NCBI GenBank assembly: GCA_002914845.1
Contig: JXTC01000109.1
Coordinates: forward strand, 782,633-846,632
From: Trema orientale
Lineage: Eukaryota; Streptophyta; Magnoliopsida; Rosales; Cannabaceae
Direction: 5' to 3'
Length of the DNA: 64,000 bases
In this document: positions 10,801-22,888 of the stretch, one piece after another
Layout: every line of letters starts with the position of its first letter
Position numbering within the stretch: position 1 is the stretch's first letter
Notes under the pieces: generated by a model
What the model was told of the DNA's origin: nothing
The model's input: only the letters and a program-made list of their open reading frames with translations
Databases searched by the model: none
Translations under genes and position numbers: made by a program

Positions 10801-12708
10801 TTTTCCTGACAATATTATGTATATCTGAGCTAGAGTAGTGTGGTCATTAATGAATTTTCTGCAAAGCATGCAATATTTCATTTATGCAATCTGAATTTGT
10901 CGATCAGGCTTTTAGGTGCTGTTGTTGTTATAGCTGCAAATGCTGGTGGTGCATGGACTCCAATTGGTGACGTCACCACTACTATGCTGTGGATACATGG
11001 TCAGATATCCACATTGGAAACAATGAAGGTCTTTTTTTTTTCCCCCACTTAACATCAGTTTGTTGAATTTATAACAAATATTACTCCTGCATTAGCTTAT
11101 GATTTGTCCATTTTTCAAATATCAATGCAAAGAGAACTGGGTTGATTCCCTTAAAAAACAAGAAAATGCACTTTTTTCACTTTCCAGTCTCACTGCTTGA
11201 GATGTGGATACATTTTAATAATACAACAAATCATAGTGGAATCTACGTGTCAAGCAGTGAGATTGGAGGGTGGAAAAGAGAATGTAAAAGAGACTGCAAT
11301 TAGCACCCCTGAAAAAACGGAGCCTAATAAATATTGATTCCCATATCACATAGCTCAAGAAATTACAATGCCCTACAATTTTCTATTTAAAGCCAGGATT
11401 TGACACCACCTGAAACAGATTGCACTGATATTCAGATGCCGGAAACCTTATCTGTGCAGGTTGTTATGTTTCAATAAAAACCAGCCTTCTGACATTGAGC
11501 GACTATTCTTTACTTGTTTGCAGAGCTTGGTTTTACCTTCAGCCATTTCTCTAGCTGTCCCACTGGCTCTTATGTCTCTTACCAGGTACTCTTCATGCTT
11601 TATCTGAGCAAAGCTAGGTAAGTTGATATTTGCAAATTTATATTAAAATGAATGGATATCATATTGGTTCCCTCCTTTTCCATGTAGTGAAGTAAATGGG
11701 AAAGGGCAGGACTCTCCCAATGTTTTGGCATCTGAACAGATGGCTCCTCGAGGACAGCTTGTTTTCTCTGTAGGTATTGGAGCTTTAGTTTTCGTTCCAG
11801 TGTTCAAGGCCCTAACCGGGTTGCCTCCATTCATGGGTATGCTGCTTGGACTGGGAGTTCTTTGGATTCTCACTGATGCCATCCATTATGGTGAATCTGA
11901 AGGGCAAAGGTTAAAAGTACCCCAAGCTTTGTCACGGATTGACACTCAAGGAGCACTTTTCTTCCTTGGAATTCTTCTGTCTGTGAGCAGGTGAATATGC
12001 AAGCACTTTTTGAGAGGTGTGATGTCATTTAAATGAGACATAATACGTTCCCAATCTTCCTGGCATAAATTTCAGAGAAAGATGATAATCATGAACCGCT
12101 CCTCTTGTCCCTCTCATATTAGTTTTACAGGTTTGCAAATTTTATTCGGGCATGTAACTTGTTCTTTCTGCACTATTCAAATTTGAATTGTTCTTTTTCT
12201 AGCCTGGAGGCAGCTGGAATTCTACGGGAATTAGCGAATTACCTGGATGCTCATATTCCGAGTGTTGAGCTCATCGCCAGTTCAATAGGAGTTGTATCAG
12301 CAATCATAGACAATGTTCCACTGGTTGCTGCAACTATGGGGATGTATGATCTATCCTCCTTCCCTCAAGATTCTGAATTTTGGCAGCTGATTGCATTTTG
12401 TGCTGGTACTGGTGGATCAATGCTAGTTATTGGCTCAGCAGCTGGAGTTGCTTTTATGGGGATGGAAAAGGTGGACTTCTTCTGGTATTTGCGGAAGGTA
12501 ATCAATCATCAGTTGATGTTTTACTTCTTGAAATTTCTTATTTTTTTCCTGGTGGGAGACTGAATTCACTCTTTCATTGCAGGTGAGTGGTTTTGCTTTT
12601 GCAGGCTATGCTGCCGGCATTGCTGCCTACTTAGCAGCTCATAACCTCCACTTTTCGGTGCCAACTACTATAGCCGAGGTTCCTTTCCTTTCTGCATTCA
12701 CGCATTAA
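7844..12708 (+). CDS. NHD1: Chloroplast NhaD-type Na+/H+ antiporter
   Basis: Ten exons give 576 aa: 7844-8080, 8709-8882, 9024-9152, 9470-9646, 10261-10367, 10908-11028, 11524-11585, 11688-11990, 12203-12497 and 12583-12708. All introns are GT-AG and every junction keeps frame. The first ~60 residues are a Ser/Pro-rich plastid transit peptide, followed by the plant NHD1 signature ELTPSGTCDPLCSIDETSSR. Hydrophobic segments follow with conserved family motifs FLLGAMTIVEIVDAHQGF (exon 4), VLDNLTSTIIMV (exon 5), ANAGGAWTPIGDVTTTMLW (exon 6) and SAIIDNVPLVAA (exon 9). Plant NHD1 exports sodium from the chloroplast stroma in exchange for protons. Length matches the plant family. The ATG at 7844 is chosen because it begins the transit peptide, and an upstream in-frame extension would run into transposon sequence. 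The exon 1 donor GTTCTT is weak but required by the frame. Intron 6 carries a foldback. Confidence 0.96.
11188..11262. repeat. Foldback in NHD1 intron 6
   Basis: TCTCACTGCTTGA at 11188-11200 is a perfect inverted repeat of 11250-11262, and the similarity continues inward (GATGTGGAT/ATCTACGTG). It looks like a small MITE remnant. A diverged relative of its right arm is seen near 25960-25995. Confidence 0.6.
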
Positions 12709-13849
12709 CAAGCTAAGGTTTGGATGCCTCATTGGGTTCAGACAAGGTGGTATGTACTTCATCAGGAGTCTTAATTAGCACGAGATTGTTCTATTGAAGA
12801 TTTCCAAGCAATGAAACCATGCTTCTTTAAGAAATTTGAAGTTAAAATATCAGAATTGGATATTTGTTGTTGGGAGCCCGTACACTGAGCAGTGCTTGTT
12901 ACAACGGGATCTAGAATAATGGTATATTTGCTCAGTCCAATACCAATCTTCCACGTGAACATTTTGGGATGGTTTTTGTTCCATTACTTGTTCTTCTTAG
13001 AGGGGACATGTATCCAAGCTTGAATATATTTGGAAGAATTATACGATGTCTCTGACGTTCATTAAAATAAAGAATCACGGGGTACTCTTACACTCGTGTG
13101 CATATAATCTCAAATTTTATTTCTTATGATTGTTTAGTAAACTCCTCTGATTTTTATTTGATGTTATTCGGAGTGGTTTGTTTCAGCAAAATATTTAGAT
13201 CTGGTTGTATATGCTTACTTTCCGTTCTTACTTTCCGTTGGTGAAACGCAATTTTTTCCAGAACAATATCATAAATTATATAAAACTTGAGCGTGCACAT
13301 GCACATCCTATGCTCAGCCTTTAGGATATAATGATATAATAGATTGTACTGTCCGCTTTTCTACGACTTTTCTGCTTTGAAATAAAGTTTAGTACATGTT
13401 AGATATTGTTTTGATTCCCAGTTCCCACTATGCGGACAATAATTAAAAGACCACTGCGTTACAGCTTACAAGGCAGTGGAATATCAGTTCCATTGAAAAG
13501 AAAATAAAATAATAAAAAGAATCCATGGGGATTGTGTATTGCCTGCTATAAGACCGCCACACTAAAAGGAGCTGCTACAACAAGGAACAAAAATAAGTAA
13601 ATAACCATGAAGATCCATAGGCACAGAAAAAAATGAATAAATAAATAAACGGGTACCACTAGAATTAAGGACTATAAAATTTCAAAAAACAGTCTCTTCA
13701 TCGCAACGCTTAATTATTCTTTCCTCAAACTTAAACCACCCAAGAAGGAAACAAAATTCAAAATCGGGCTAAAGATGTAGTAATAATCCCCCAGAACAGA
13801 GAGAAACAAAATCCCCGGTAGAAAATTGATGAAATAATGTAGGGCCACA
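12709..13849. other. 3' flanks between NHD1 and PGDH
   Basis: This spacer lies between two convergent genes and holds their 3' untranslated regions. AATAAA at 13066-13071 is a plausible NHD1 poly(A) signal 358 bases past the stop. I see no gene or mobile element in the remainder. Confidence 0.6.
13066..13071 (+). terminator. Candidate poly(A) signal of NHD1
   Basis: AATAAA lies 358 bases after the NHD1 stop in an A/T-rich context. Plant poly(A) signals are loose, so this is only the best-looking candidate. Confidence 0.4.
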
Positions 13850-16449
13850 CTACAACTTAAGGAAAACAAACTCTTCGATGGCGGGAACATCACCAATCTT
13901 CTTCAAAGCTTCCTTGCTGGGTTGATCATCCACACCAATCGCCATCACTGCCTGCTTTCTTGGAGCAATTCTTCCAACACTCATGAAACTAACATTAACA
14001 TTTTCCGCTCCAAGAATGCTTCCAACCGTTCCAATCATACCAGGTTGATCAACCTGTCTGCAAAGTATTATGTTTCCTTCCAAGCTCACATCAACCTCAA
14101 ATGATCCAACCCTGGTTAGATGAGGGATCCCATCCTTAACACGTCCCTCCACCTTTATCTCTCCAGTCTCTGATATTGCACTGGCAAACTTGGATTCCAC
14201 ATTGGCAATCTGGACCTGAATGAATTCCAGTGGATTCTCTGGCGACCCATCTAAAATGATTCTCTCTTCAGTTATTCTAAGACCTCTCTGCTTAGCAGTG
14301 AAGTCAGCATTAACCAAATTCACGAAAACACTGGATATGGGCTCAATGAGACCCTTAGTAATCATGGCACGAAGCAGCCTAGTGTCAAGGTCATCAGGTG
14401 CTCTAGCAGAGGCGTAAGTCACTTTCACAGTCTTCACACCACTTCCTCCTGCTACTAGCTGGACAGCTAGTCTCCCAAGCTTTTCAGCGAGTTCAACAAA
14501 AGGCTTCAGTTCGGTCAGAACCTGCAAATAGGTAAAAAGGAAAACATCAACCTTACAACAATCTGAAACAATTTGAAAGAGGTACAACAACAAACCACTC
14601 AGGATGATGACACTGGCTAGCAGAAACCCAGGCAGTAAAATAGAATTAGAAACTGAAATATATCTTGGACAAACATTCCAACCTAGAAAAGGAATAAATA
14701 AGTGCCTAAGTTACAGACAAGCAGAGTACGACCGTAAGTAACCAACATTCTAGCAATACCTCAGCAGGAACCATTGGCGCGTTGACTGCAGTGGCAGCAA
14801 GCTCCCCCTTCAGAGCTCCAACAACAGCTTCAGCTATTTCAATTGCCACTCCTTCCTGTACATCAAAATCCAAACATTATTATAAAATAAAAAGACAGGA
14901 TGAAAACAAGTATTAAAAATTTTAAATCTTATAATTTTATAAAAACCTGTGCTTCCATAGTGCTGGCACCTAGATGAGGAGTTGCTGTAACTTTCTCATG
15001 CAGTACCAACTTGCTCTCTTTAGCCGGTGGCTCCACCGTAAAAACATCGAGTGCTGCCTGGGAAAGAAAAGAGGATCATCTTACTCTACTTTACTCAACA
15101 ATATAGCATATTTTGCAATTTCTGACTCAGAATGCACAGACCTGCGCAACAATTCCAGCATCCAGTGCCTTCACCAGAGCATCTTCATCAATGACTCCAC
15201 CACGAGCAACATTCACAATGCGGACTCCTTTCTTCATCTTTGCAAATGTTTCATCGTTGAGAATCTTTGATGTGGCAGGAGTGAGAGGCATGTGCAAAGA
15301 GATGAAATCTGCTTTAGATATGGCTTCATCAAAGCTCACAAGTTCCACTCCTATTGCACGGGCACGATCTGCCGGGGCATATGGATCGTGTGCAATTACA
15401 TGCATACCAAGCCCCTTGGCTCGCCGGGCCACTTCAGAGCCAACTTTTCCAAATCCCAACACTGCAAGTGTTTTCCCAACTAGGGATACACCAACATATT
15501 TGTTCCTCTGCCACTTACCTGGATTGACCGGATCATAAAAATCCAATCAAGTCATCATTTTTTGAGCAAGAAAAATGTAAACTTGATGATTTTTCTTTTA
15601 GTGTACCTTTCTAGCTTTCCAAGAGAATCTTTTACAATTAGAATATATCTTTCCACTACACTTCACTCTTGAAAATACCAAAAGTGATTTTTCAACCCAC
15701 ATATAAAAACCAAACAGTGACAAAATCTCCTAATAATATCCAGATTACCAAGTGAATCATGCCTTCAAACTATTCGACGAAATGCCCAAAAGCAAATCAA
15801 GATCGAAACAATATCAACATCAAAAAGAAAGAAAAGAGTGACACAAAGCTCAACCCCAAAAAAAAAAAATAAAAAAGACAAATAAAACTAAACTACACTA
15901 ACCAGCTTTCACAGACGCGTCAGCTTGTGCGACGTTCCTCGCCATAGCTGCCAAGAGAGCGATCCCGTGCTCAGCAGCGGCGACAGTGTTGGCCGTCGGC
16001 GCGTTCACCACCAAGCACCCGTGCTCAGTGGCCGCAGCCAGATCCACATTATCAATCCCCACACCGGCCCTCCCGACCACCTTCAACCTCCCTCCGGAGG
16101 ACTCGAACACCTCGCGGCTGACCTTGGTCCCGCTCCGCACGATCAGAGCGTCGCAGAGCGAGATCTTGGTGCAGAGCTCCTCGGGGGTGAGGTTGTAGGA
16201 GCAATCGACGTTGGCGAAGTCCTTGAGCAGGTCGAGCCCCGCCTCGCCGAGCTTCTCGGCGACGAGGATCGTGGGCTTGGCGTCGAGACCGGCGGAGACC
16301 ACCAGGACCAACGGCCGAGCCGTGGCCGCCCGGCGCCGGGGGAGGAGGGAGACGGAGAAGGCGGAGGAGAGGGGGAGCTTGGACGAGAGAGGAAGCGAGG
16401 CATTCCTCAGAGGCTGGAGGCGGAGGGTTTGGGAGGTTGAGGCAGCCAT
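13850..16449 (-). CDS. PGDH: D-3-phosphoglycerate dehydrogenase, chloroplastic
   Basis: Five exons on the minus strand give 600 aa: 16449-15903, 15518-15142, 15057-14947, 14855-14760 and 14521-13850, all GT-AG and in frame. The enzyme oxidises 3-phosphoglycerate to 3-phosphohydroxypyruvate with NAD, the first step of the phosphorylated serine pathway in plastids. Residues 1 to about 54 form a Ser/Ala/Arg-rich transit peptide. The NAD fold has G204-F-G206-K-V-G209 and D227. The expected catalytic residues are Arg288 (NVARGG), Glu317 (DVFTVEP) and His336 (TPHLGAST). The C-terminal ~70 residues form an ACT domain ([20 protein letters not shown]), suggesting amino-acid regulation. The start at 16449 fits a TATA box 72 bases upstream, and open frame beyond it has no support. 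No break or odd residue is seen. The first exon is much GC-richer than the rest of the gene. Confidence 0.97.
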
Positions 16450-16520
16450 TGACGACGGCGGAGAAGGAATTTTGGAAAATGAAAATGAAAATGTGGAAAG
16501 ACAAGTTGTGGTGTCCGTAC

Positions 16521-16527
16521 TTTTATA
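16521..16527 (-). promoter_or_regulatory. TATA box of PGDH
   Basis: On the minus strand CTATAAAAG lies 72-78 bases upstream of the PGDH ATG. That predicts transcription starting near 16495 and a short leader of about 45 bases. Confidence 0.65.
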
Positions 16528-17354
16528 GGCGGGGTTGGAAGTGAAGTGTGACGAGAGAGGAACCTGGGTTTTTTTTGGGTTTGGGGTTTGGTTGAAAGGA
16601 GTAGATACACACGCGCTTGGCGCGTGCACCTGCTTGTCGGGTTTAGGGAGCGAAGAGCGTGCGGTCTTGTGGTGGCTCTGGTTTTCTCTTCTCCAATAAG
16701 CTCGGTTCGGTAAGGCGTCCACCTGTACGGCACGGATTTTCATGACATCTGTATTAATATAGGGTTCACGTAATAGATGGGGTGCTAGAATAAAAATATT
16801 TAAAACTCAGTGACAAAAAGAGATTTTAGGTGTAATTTAGGGGTCAAGATGGAAACATTTTTGCCCATTATTAAAGCAAACGAAAGAAAAATTAGGGTGC
16901 CGAAATATGAACTCAAAACGAGATTAAGTTAATAGTTCAGTGTTCAGAGCCACTATCCATACATGGGATTAACAAAATTTCTTTTTTGATGTCTAATCAT
17001 GCAAAATAATTAAATATTTATGTGAAAAAAAAAAACTATAAATACAGCCTATTTTCAACACTTTTTTTTTTTTTTGTGTTGACTGATAAAAATGTGACAT
17101 GTTTTATCTTTCAAAATATTTTGATCTTTCATATTTGTGCGCCATTTACGAATGGCTTTTATTTTTCTTTTTAATATGAAATCATTTAGGACAAGTTGGA
17201 AATTTGAATAAGGAAAATTATAAAATCTAGATACAATTTCGTTTCTATAAGTAGTAATTTTCTGATGATAGCCATGGTCCGGGGACCGGAATGACAGAGG
17301 CTGTTAATTACACTAATTGAATTTACCTCTTCAATAATATTATAATAATGATAG

Positions 17355-18219
17355 GGGCGCGTCTATTGTAGGGCTCCCTAAATATAGCCCTATCTAAGGT
17401 CATCTAATCTAAGCAGTCTGATTTCAATTCAATAGTAATTGATTGAGATAACTTAAGTTGCATAATGTGAGGCGCGAAACATGCGATCAATCCGATTTTG
17501 ACCCGGAAAATAGCTGTCTTTACCCGATCTACTCCATCTCTCTCTTTCTCTTCGTCTCTTGACCCGAAAACACCTCGTTTTTAAGCGATGAACTCTCTCT
17601 CTCTCTCTCGTCGTCTATCAATTTCCCCCAGTGGAATTCCATGGATCTCTCTTTGTTTCTCGGCTGAGGCTCAGTCGAACTCCCTCGCTATTTCTCATAG
17701 TCAATCGCATTGATCTGGGTTTATCTCCCTCGATCTCCCCCGTATATCAGTCGTGAACTCTTGCTTATCTTCCCCCGATCTCCCTATATATCAGTCGTGA
17801 TCTCGTGTGCCCTCTCCTGCGATTGCTGAACTCTATCTAGCCGTCCAAAGTTCTTCGAAGGCAAGGTAGCCGTCTCTCTCTCCCTTTCTCGTTGGATATT
17901 AATATCTATATTCTGGTATTTGAATATTCATTGTGTCTCCCTCTCTTTGAAGAATGATAAAAGGGAAATGGTCTCATATTTATATTTTGATTACTAAAAG
18001 AAATGGTCTCATATTTATATTTTAATTACTAAAATTAGAGCTGAAAAGTGTGAGAAAGTTGCTATATTCGTAGTTGTCTGTATTGTATTCATCACGTTTG
18101 ATAAACTTCCGCAATGAAGTTTAATTACTGGTTGGTGGCCATGTTGATTACTCTCTTGGACTATGTTGAGAAATTAAATTTGTACTTTTTAATTGATTAA
18201 TAGAGAAATGTAACTGCAG
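17355..18219 (+). repeat. Left terminal inverted repeat of the Mutator-like element
   Basis: The arm contains a very CT-rich block (about 17540-17900) followed by GGCAAG|GTAGCC, which resembles a leader exon and splice donor pointing inward. The innermost 200 bases (GGTCTCATATTTATATTTT to AACTGCAG) are closely matched, inverted, at 20796-21020. Mutator-like TIRs often carry inward promoters; that role here is inference. Confidence 0.85.
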
Positions 18220-18383
18220 AATATTTTTTTTTCTCATTGAACTTAAATAATGACAAGAACAAAGATTTTGAGAACAATTTTAGAATGAATTGCTCGTGTA
18301 CATAGTAGTATATAATGTGTTGCAGTTCGAATATAGAAATTATGTTATCTAATATAGTTGGTATCTACTGTTTCTGAATGTGG

Positions 18384-19708
18384 GAGGGATGGAATGAATG
18401 GTGTGGATCGTTGAGAAAAAGGCAGGGAGGGTTTGAGTTTGGGTGTTGATGGATTTTCACTGGAAGTCTTTGGCACAGATATGAATATGATGCAGGTAAT
18501 AATATCCCAGTTTGAATTCTACTAATTATTAATTCTTGTAGAAGTTTGTTATTGTATAGATATAAAAAGTGTGAAACGAGAATAGGAAATGAAAAATTCA
18601 GTTTCAAAATTGCGGCATTATCTCATTGCATAAGAAACTTAATACACGGTGAATAAGGAAATGAATGTAACTTGGAAAAAAAAAAGAGGAAAAAATAAAT
18701 AAAAAAAGAAGCTTTCGACTACATGAGCTATGAAATTGAGATAAAAGCATACAAATTAGTAACTATGGTGATAAAATGTGAAAATTTGTTTTGTTTGCTA
18801 GAAAGAGAAGCTGTAGGAATAGAAAAAAATGAAATATATGGACTATAAGGTGTGATAGAATTAGATAGTGATTGTTTGTTTCCTAAAAATTAAATTTAAT
18901 TTGGTGGAAGTATAGAATGACAATGATAGTGTGGATATAGTGTACTAAAAATTATTGTTATTTAGAAAAATAATAACTGAGAAAAAGGTTACTTATTATT
19001 ATTTTGTTTCAGTTATTAAATTTTTTGTTCTTTTATTTTTTTGTTTAGGGGGAGAAGCTTGAATTTCGAGCATTTGAAACGTTGCACAAAAGGATAAAAT
19101 TCTAGTTCTGGGATATGAATATTTCTAACTTGAATTTGTACGTAAGTTCTAGAAGATCCACACTATTTTAACTTTCTGGTTACCTTGATCAGATCAAAGT
19201 TGAGAGAACTGGGCCAAGTGTGAACCAGGTATTGGAGATTATAGGTCAAGGCTAAATGGATCACTTCAGTTGGCTATAAAACTGTTACAGATCATTGAAG
19301 CTTGTTAATTCTAGTGAATTGAGATTGTGTTAATACCAGCAGAAAATCAGAGATTGAATTTTTTTTTGTTTAGTGAATTAAACTTCACAGGTTGAGACCA
19401 TATTTGAGAAATAAAATTTAGAAATCCACCTACTACGAATTTTCGATTTAAAGAAACTTGAGCTAGCAATTGAAGATGGTTCTCTTTTTTCTTTTGGGCA
19501 AGGAAGTACTTGTTCTGCCTCCACTTACACAACAGTACAGCTAAATACTTGAAAATTGATGTTCAAGGAAGCTCAATTTATTATTCTCCTCAATTTATCA
19601 TATTGAACAGATTATGCAGGCAAAACATTGTGCACAACAATGGCTTTTGGGCACGTGTGGTGGGAAGAGAAGGTTTTGCCCATGACTAGGTTCTTCGAAG
19701 TGGATTAA
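18384..19708 (+). other. Unidentified exon-like coding patches inside the Mutator-like element
   Basis: Several short plus-strand patches translate well. 18384-18495 gives EGWNEWCGSLRKRQGGFEFG, a stop, then WIFTGSLWHRYEYDA. 19049-19141 starts after a TTTAG acceptor, gives GEKLEFRAFETLHKRIKF, a stop, and ends at a strong GTAAGT donor. 19193-19228 gives IKVERTGPSVNQ after an AG. 19445-19552 gives 35 codons including LELAIEDGSLFSFGQGSTCS. 19640-19708 gives MAFGHVWWEEKVLPMTRF. I do not recognise the parent gene. In-frame stops in two patches argue for decayed captured fragments. Chance open frames remain possible for the short ones. Confidence 0.35.
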
Positions 19709-20795
19709 AGCTCATGTGGGTTCTTGAATCTGAAGCTTTATATACATATATATATATATATCTAGGATATAAGAAAATCATGTTCAACGAGTCTAAATCA
19801 AAGGCAGCAAAGCGGTGGTCGCAGATAAGAGTTGCGTGGAAAATCAAATGTAATGATTGTAATTGAAGGACCATTAGTAATTATTACTGATTCTCATAAT
19901 GAATGTTAAGAGGCTGTGTAGTCTAAAAGTTGTTGACCATTGACCTCACCTCATAATGAAAACAACTCAATTTAGTTAAAGGTGATTAGAAAAGGATTAA
20001 CCCTTCCATCATAGAGGGAATTAAATTTTCATATAGACTAAAGGACATGGAAAACATGCATTCCCAGATAGAGGAATGAGAATAGTACCGAAGTACCATA
20101 ATACTTTGTATTATTATGATATATCTAATCAAAGCAACATGCCATAAGATGTAATGAGTGTCATTTGTATGAAAATTTACATTTGTCAATTGAAAATGAT
20201 GTTCATTTAGTACGAATCAGCTTTAATATGGTTAAGACAAGTTGAATACAATCGACTGTCTTGTACATTTAAGAAATAAAGATGATTACTAATGAAATAA
20301 TAGAATATGATGATGGTATCCTTAGAAAAACTTTAAGGAGCTAAAGGAAAAGGAGACACATTACAGAAATCATATTGGTCTGAAATACATTACAAAAATG
20401 ATAGAGTAGCAAATTATTTGATAAAAAAGTGCACAAATTATTCATCACAGTTAAAAAAAGATATAATACCAATTAGTATATTGGAGATAAATTATACAAA
20501 CTATCTTATACTTGAATAGACTAGATAACAGCCAGGCACGTAATTTATTACAATAGCCTTATGAATGAACAACGTTATTCAGCTTCGTCAATGACTCTGC
20601 TGTCTGTAAATGGGTTTAGACCATTGTGATCTGGTTCCTCCATATTGGCAGCTTTGGTGAATTTTGGGCAGTGTCATTCAGTTCTTGGACTGCATCATTC
20701 CAAACTCCTTAAATTTTCCCAACATCACTACCTCCTCCATTTGTGATGATACGATTTATTGGAATAACAAACCGACAAAGAAAATGAAAATTTTT

Positions 20796-22059
20796 CTGCA
20801 GTTAAGTTTCTCCGTTAATCAATCAAAAAGTACAAATTCAATTTCTCAACACAGTGAGAGTAATCAACATGGCCAGCAACCAGTAATAAAACTTCATTGA
20901 GGACATTTATCAAACATGATGAATACAATATAGACAACTACAAATATGACAGCTTTCTCACACTTTTCAGCTCTAATTTTAGTAATCAAAATATAAATAT
21001 GAGACCAAAACTATTTCATATGGAACAAAACTATTTCGACTCTGGTCTTCTAAGGTCCAAACCAAATAGATGTATTCTAGATAATTATATCTAATTGTTC
21101 TCAGTGCAGCAATTCGAAAAACAAGAAACAAATAGTTTTATGAACCTATTCGTAGCTAGTTCAACATGTTACTTTGTCATGTTAATTGAAATCATTCAAG
21201 AGTATCAGATATGGCTATATATACATGTAGGAATTTTAAGCAGAACAACAACAAATCTGAATTACTTCCGAGTTTGCTTACATGAGAATTCAGAAATGGC
21301 AAATCTAAATGCTTAATATTGTACCATCTCATGATGCTAATAATGTACCATCTCAAATCTAAAACTTAACAAATCTATTTCCATGATAAAAAATTAATAC
21401 GCACAGCACAAAAACTTAATAAATCTCTTCACCTTAAATCCATGTCCAAAGATAAGGAGGAAGCGAGAGCAATGAATATTTATAGAGCAGCAATATAGAT
21501 AAACATATCTAGCTGAAAGGGAGAGAAAGATGAATACCTTGACATGGAGAAGACGAGATCTCGATAGATATACAAAGGAGACCGAGGGAGATAACCGAGA
21601 TGAGAGCAGTTAAATCGCTCAATGCGGAGGGAGTTCGAGAGTGATCGAGATCGATTGAATTAGAGAGAGCGAGATCTTCAGTAGAGATGGAGGGAGATAA
21701 AGCGAGGAAAATCGAGACCCGAAAGGAGATGAACTTTGGACGACCAGAGAGACAGCCTTCAGTGTTTAAGAGTGAGGGAACATGAGTTCTCGACAGAAAA
21801 CTAAGTAATTGATCGAGTGAAGTTGGGTCTATGCAGATCTTGTCTATGGGGATGAGAAAATGAGATGAACAGAGAGCGAGAGAAATCGGGTCTAAAGGGG
21901 AAGCGCAATCGGGTCTAGGGTGCATTGATTTTGGGTTAATCGTATGCGACGTGGTTCAAGTTAGGCAATTTATCAACACCGTCTATTAGAGATCACAGGG
22001 CTGAGATTTGATGGCCTTATATAAAGCTATATTATATGAGCCTTACAATAGACGCGCCC
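20796..22059 (-). repeat. Right terminal inverted repeat of the Mutator-like element
   Basis: Read on the minus strand this arm parallels the left arm: the same 16-base terminus, a GATCTCTC-rich block, an ATGTCAAG|GTATTC donor-like site near 21540, and a well-matched inner 200 bases ending at CTGCAG. It is longer than the left arm, so one arm has gained or lost sequence. A 138-codon open frame at 21509-21925 (-) lies in the CT-rich part and is not convincing as a protein. Confidence 0.85.
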
Positions 22060-22068
22060 TAATGATAG

Positions 22069-22888
22069 ACTATATTTACACTCCTTACTAACATTAAGAC
22101 TCGACAAAAAAGGACAATTGTTTGAATTCCGGAGAAATCGTACACCCATCTCCTTTGATCATTTTTTTCTCAGTCTCCATATTTAGTGATCAATCTTTAA
22201 TTTATCTATTTTAATTTTTTTGTCTTCAAGAAAATTAAAATAGTACATTAAATATTCCTGAAAATATTGATCCAGTATTTTTTTTCATTATTTTTTATTT
22301 TAGGGATATAGATTCATAGTTAATAATAGTTAATTTGTTCTATCATTTTTTTCCCCTTTAATTTTTTTCTTTTTCCAGCTTTCATCATCACTTGATGTCT
22401 TTTAGTTATATTATATTTCTTATAACTTGACCTTGAGATCAATTTGGCAGATGCCTCTTGAATATCATTCTTTATTTTATATTAAAAAAAAGTTAAAAGA
22501 GGAAAAAAGACAAAAACGATTTCAAAATGAGCGATTTATACTAAAGAGGAAAAGTAAAACATCAAGATGGAGGAAAAAAGGAAAGGTGTGAAAGAAGGAT
22601 TGTTGGATTCTAAAGATTAATGGGAAAAAAAGATGAATGGAAAAGCCAAATCTAAATCTAGAAGAAGAGTTGTGCCATTAATTTTAAAGTTTGTCTCATT
22701 TAGTCTTTTTACTGTTAAGAAGGATGTTTTTATATCACCGGGGTGCAAATATAATCCTCCTTAAGAAAGCAGTATAAATAAATTTTTCTGATAAGAAATA
22801 ATAATAACAATTTAACAACTAAATATGGTTGTAATAGTGCTAAGGGCTGTTAAATAATCTATTAAATATTAGCATTGGACTAACATAG
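22069..22888. other. AT-rich spacer, nothing recognised
   Basis: Between the Mutator-like element and the LINE tail. It has T-rich and A-rich tracts and no open frame or repeat that I can support. Confidence 0.5.

Larger units (their letters stand above)
17355..22059. mobile_element. 4.7-kb Mutator-like element with long terminal inverted repeats
   Basis: Both ends read GGGCGCGTCTATTGTA inward and are flanked by a perfect 9-bp target duplication TAATGATAG (17346-17354 and 22060-22068), diagnostic of Mutator-like transposition. The inverted arms extend about 865 bases on the left and 1260 on the right. No MURA transposase is visible, so it is non-autonomous. The central ~2.6 kb is AT-rich and holds short exon-like coding patches described separately, which would make it a Pack-MULE candidate. 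The outermost ends match a 172-bp MITE at 7292-7463. Confidence 0.92.

Noticed and set aside
15925..16440. 171-codon plus-strand open frame
   Set aside because: Antisense shadow of the GC-rich first exon of PGDH.
16450..16743. N-terminal extension of PGDH upstream of 16449
   Set aside because: A TATA box at 16521-16527 and the start of the transit peptide place the real start at 16449.
21509..21925. 138-codon open frame in the right arm of the Mutator-like element
   Set aside because: Low-complexity Ser/Leu-rich translation of a CT-rich block, not matched in the left arm.
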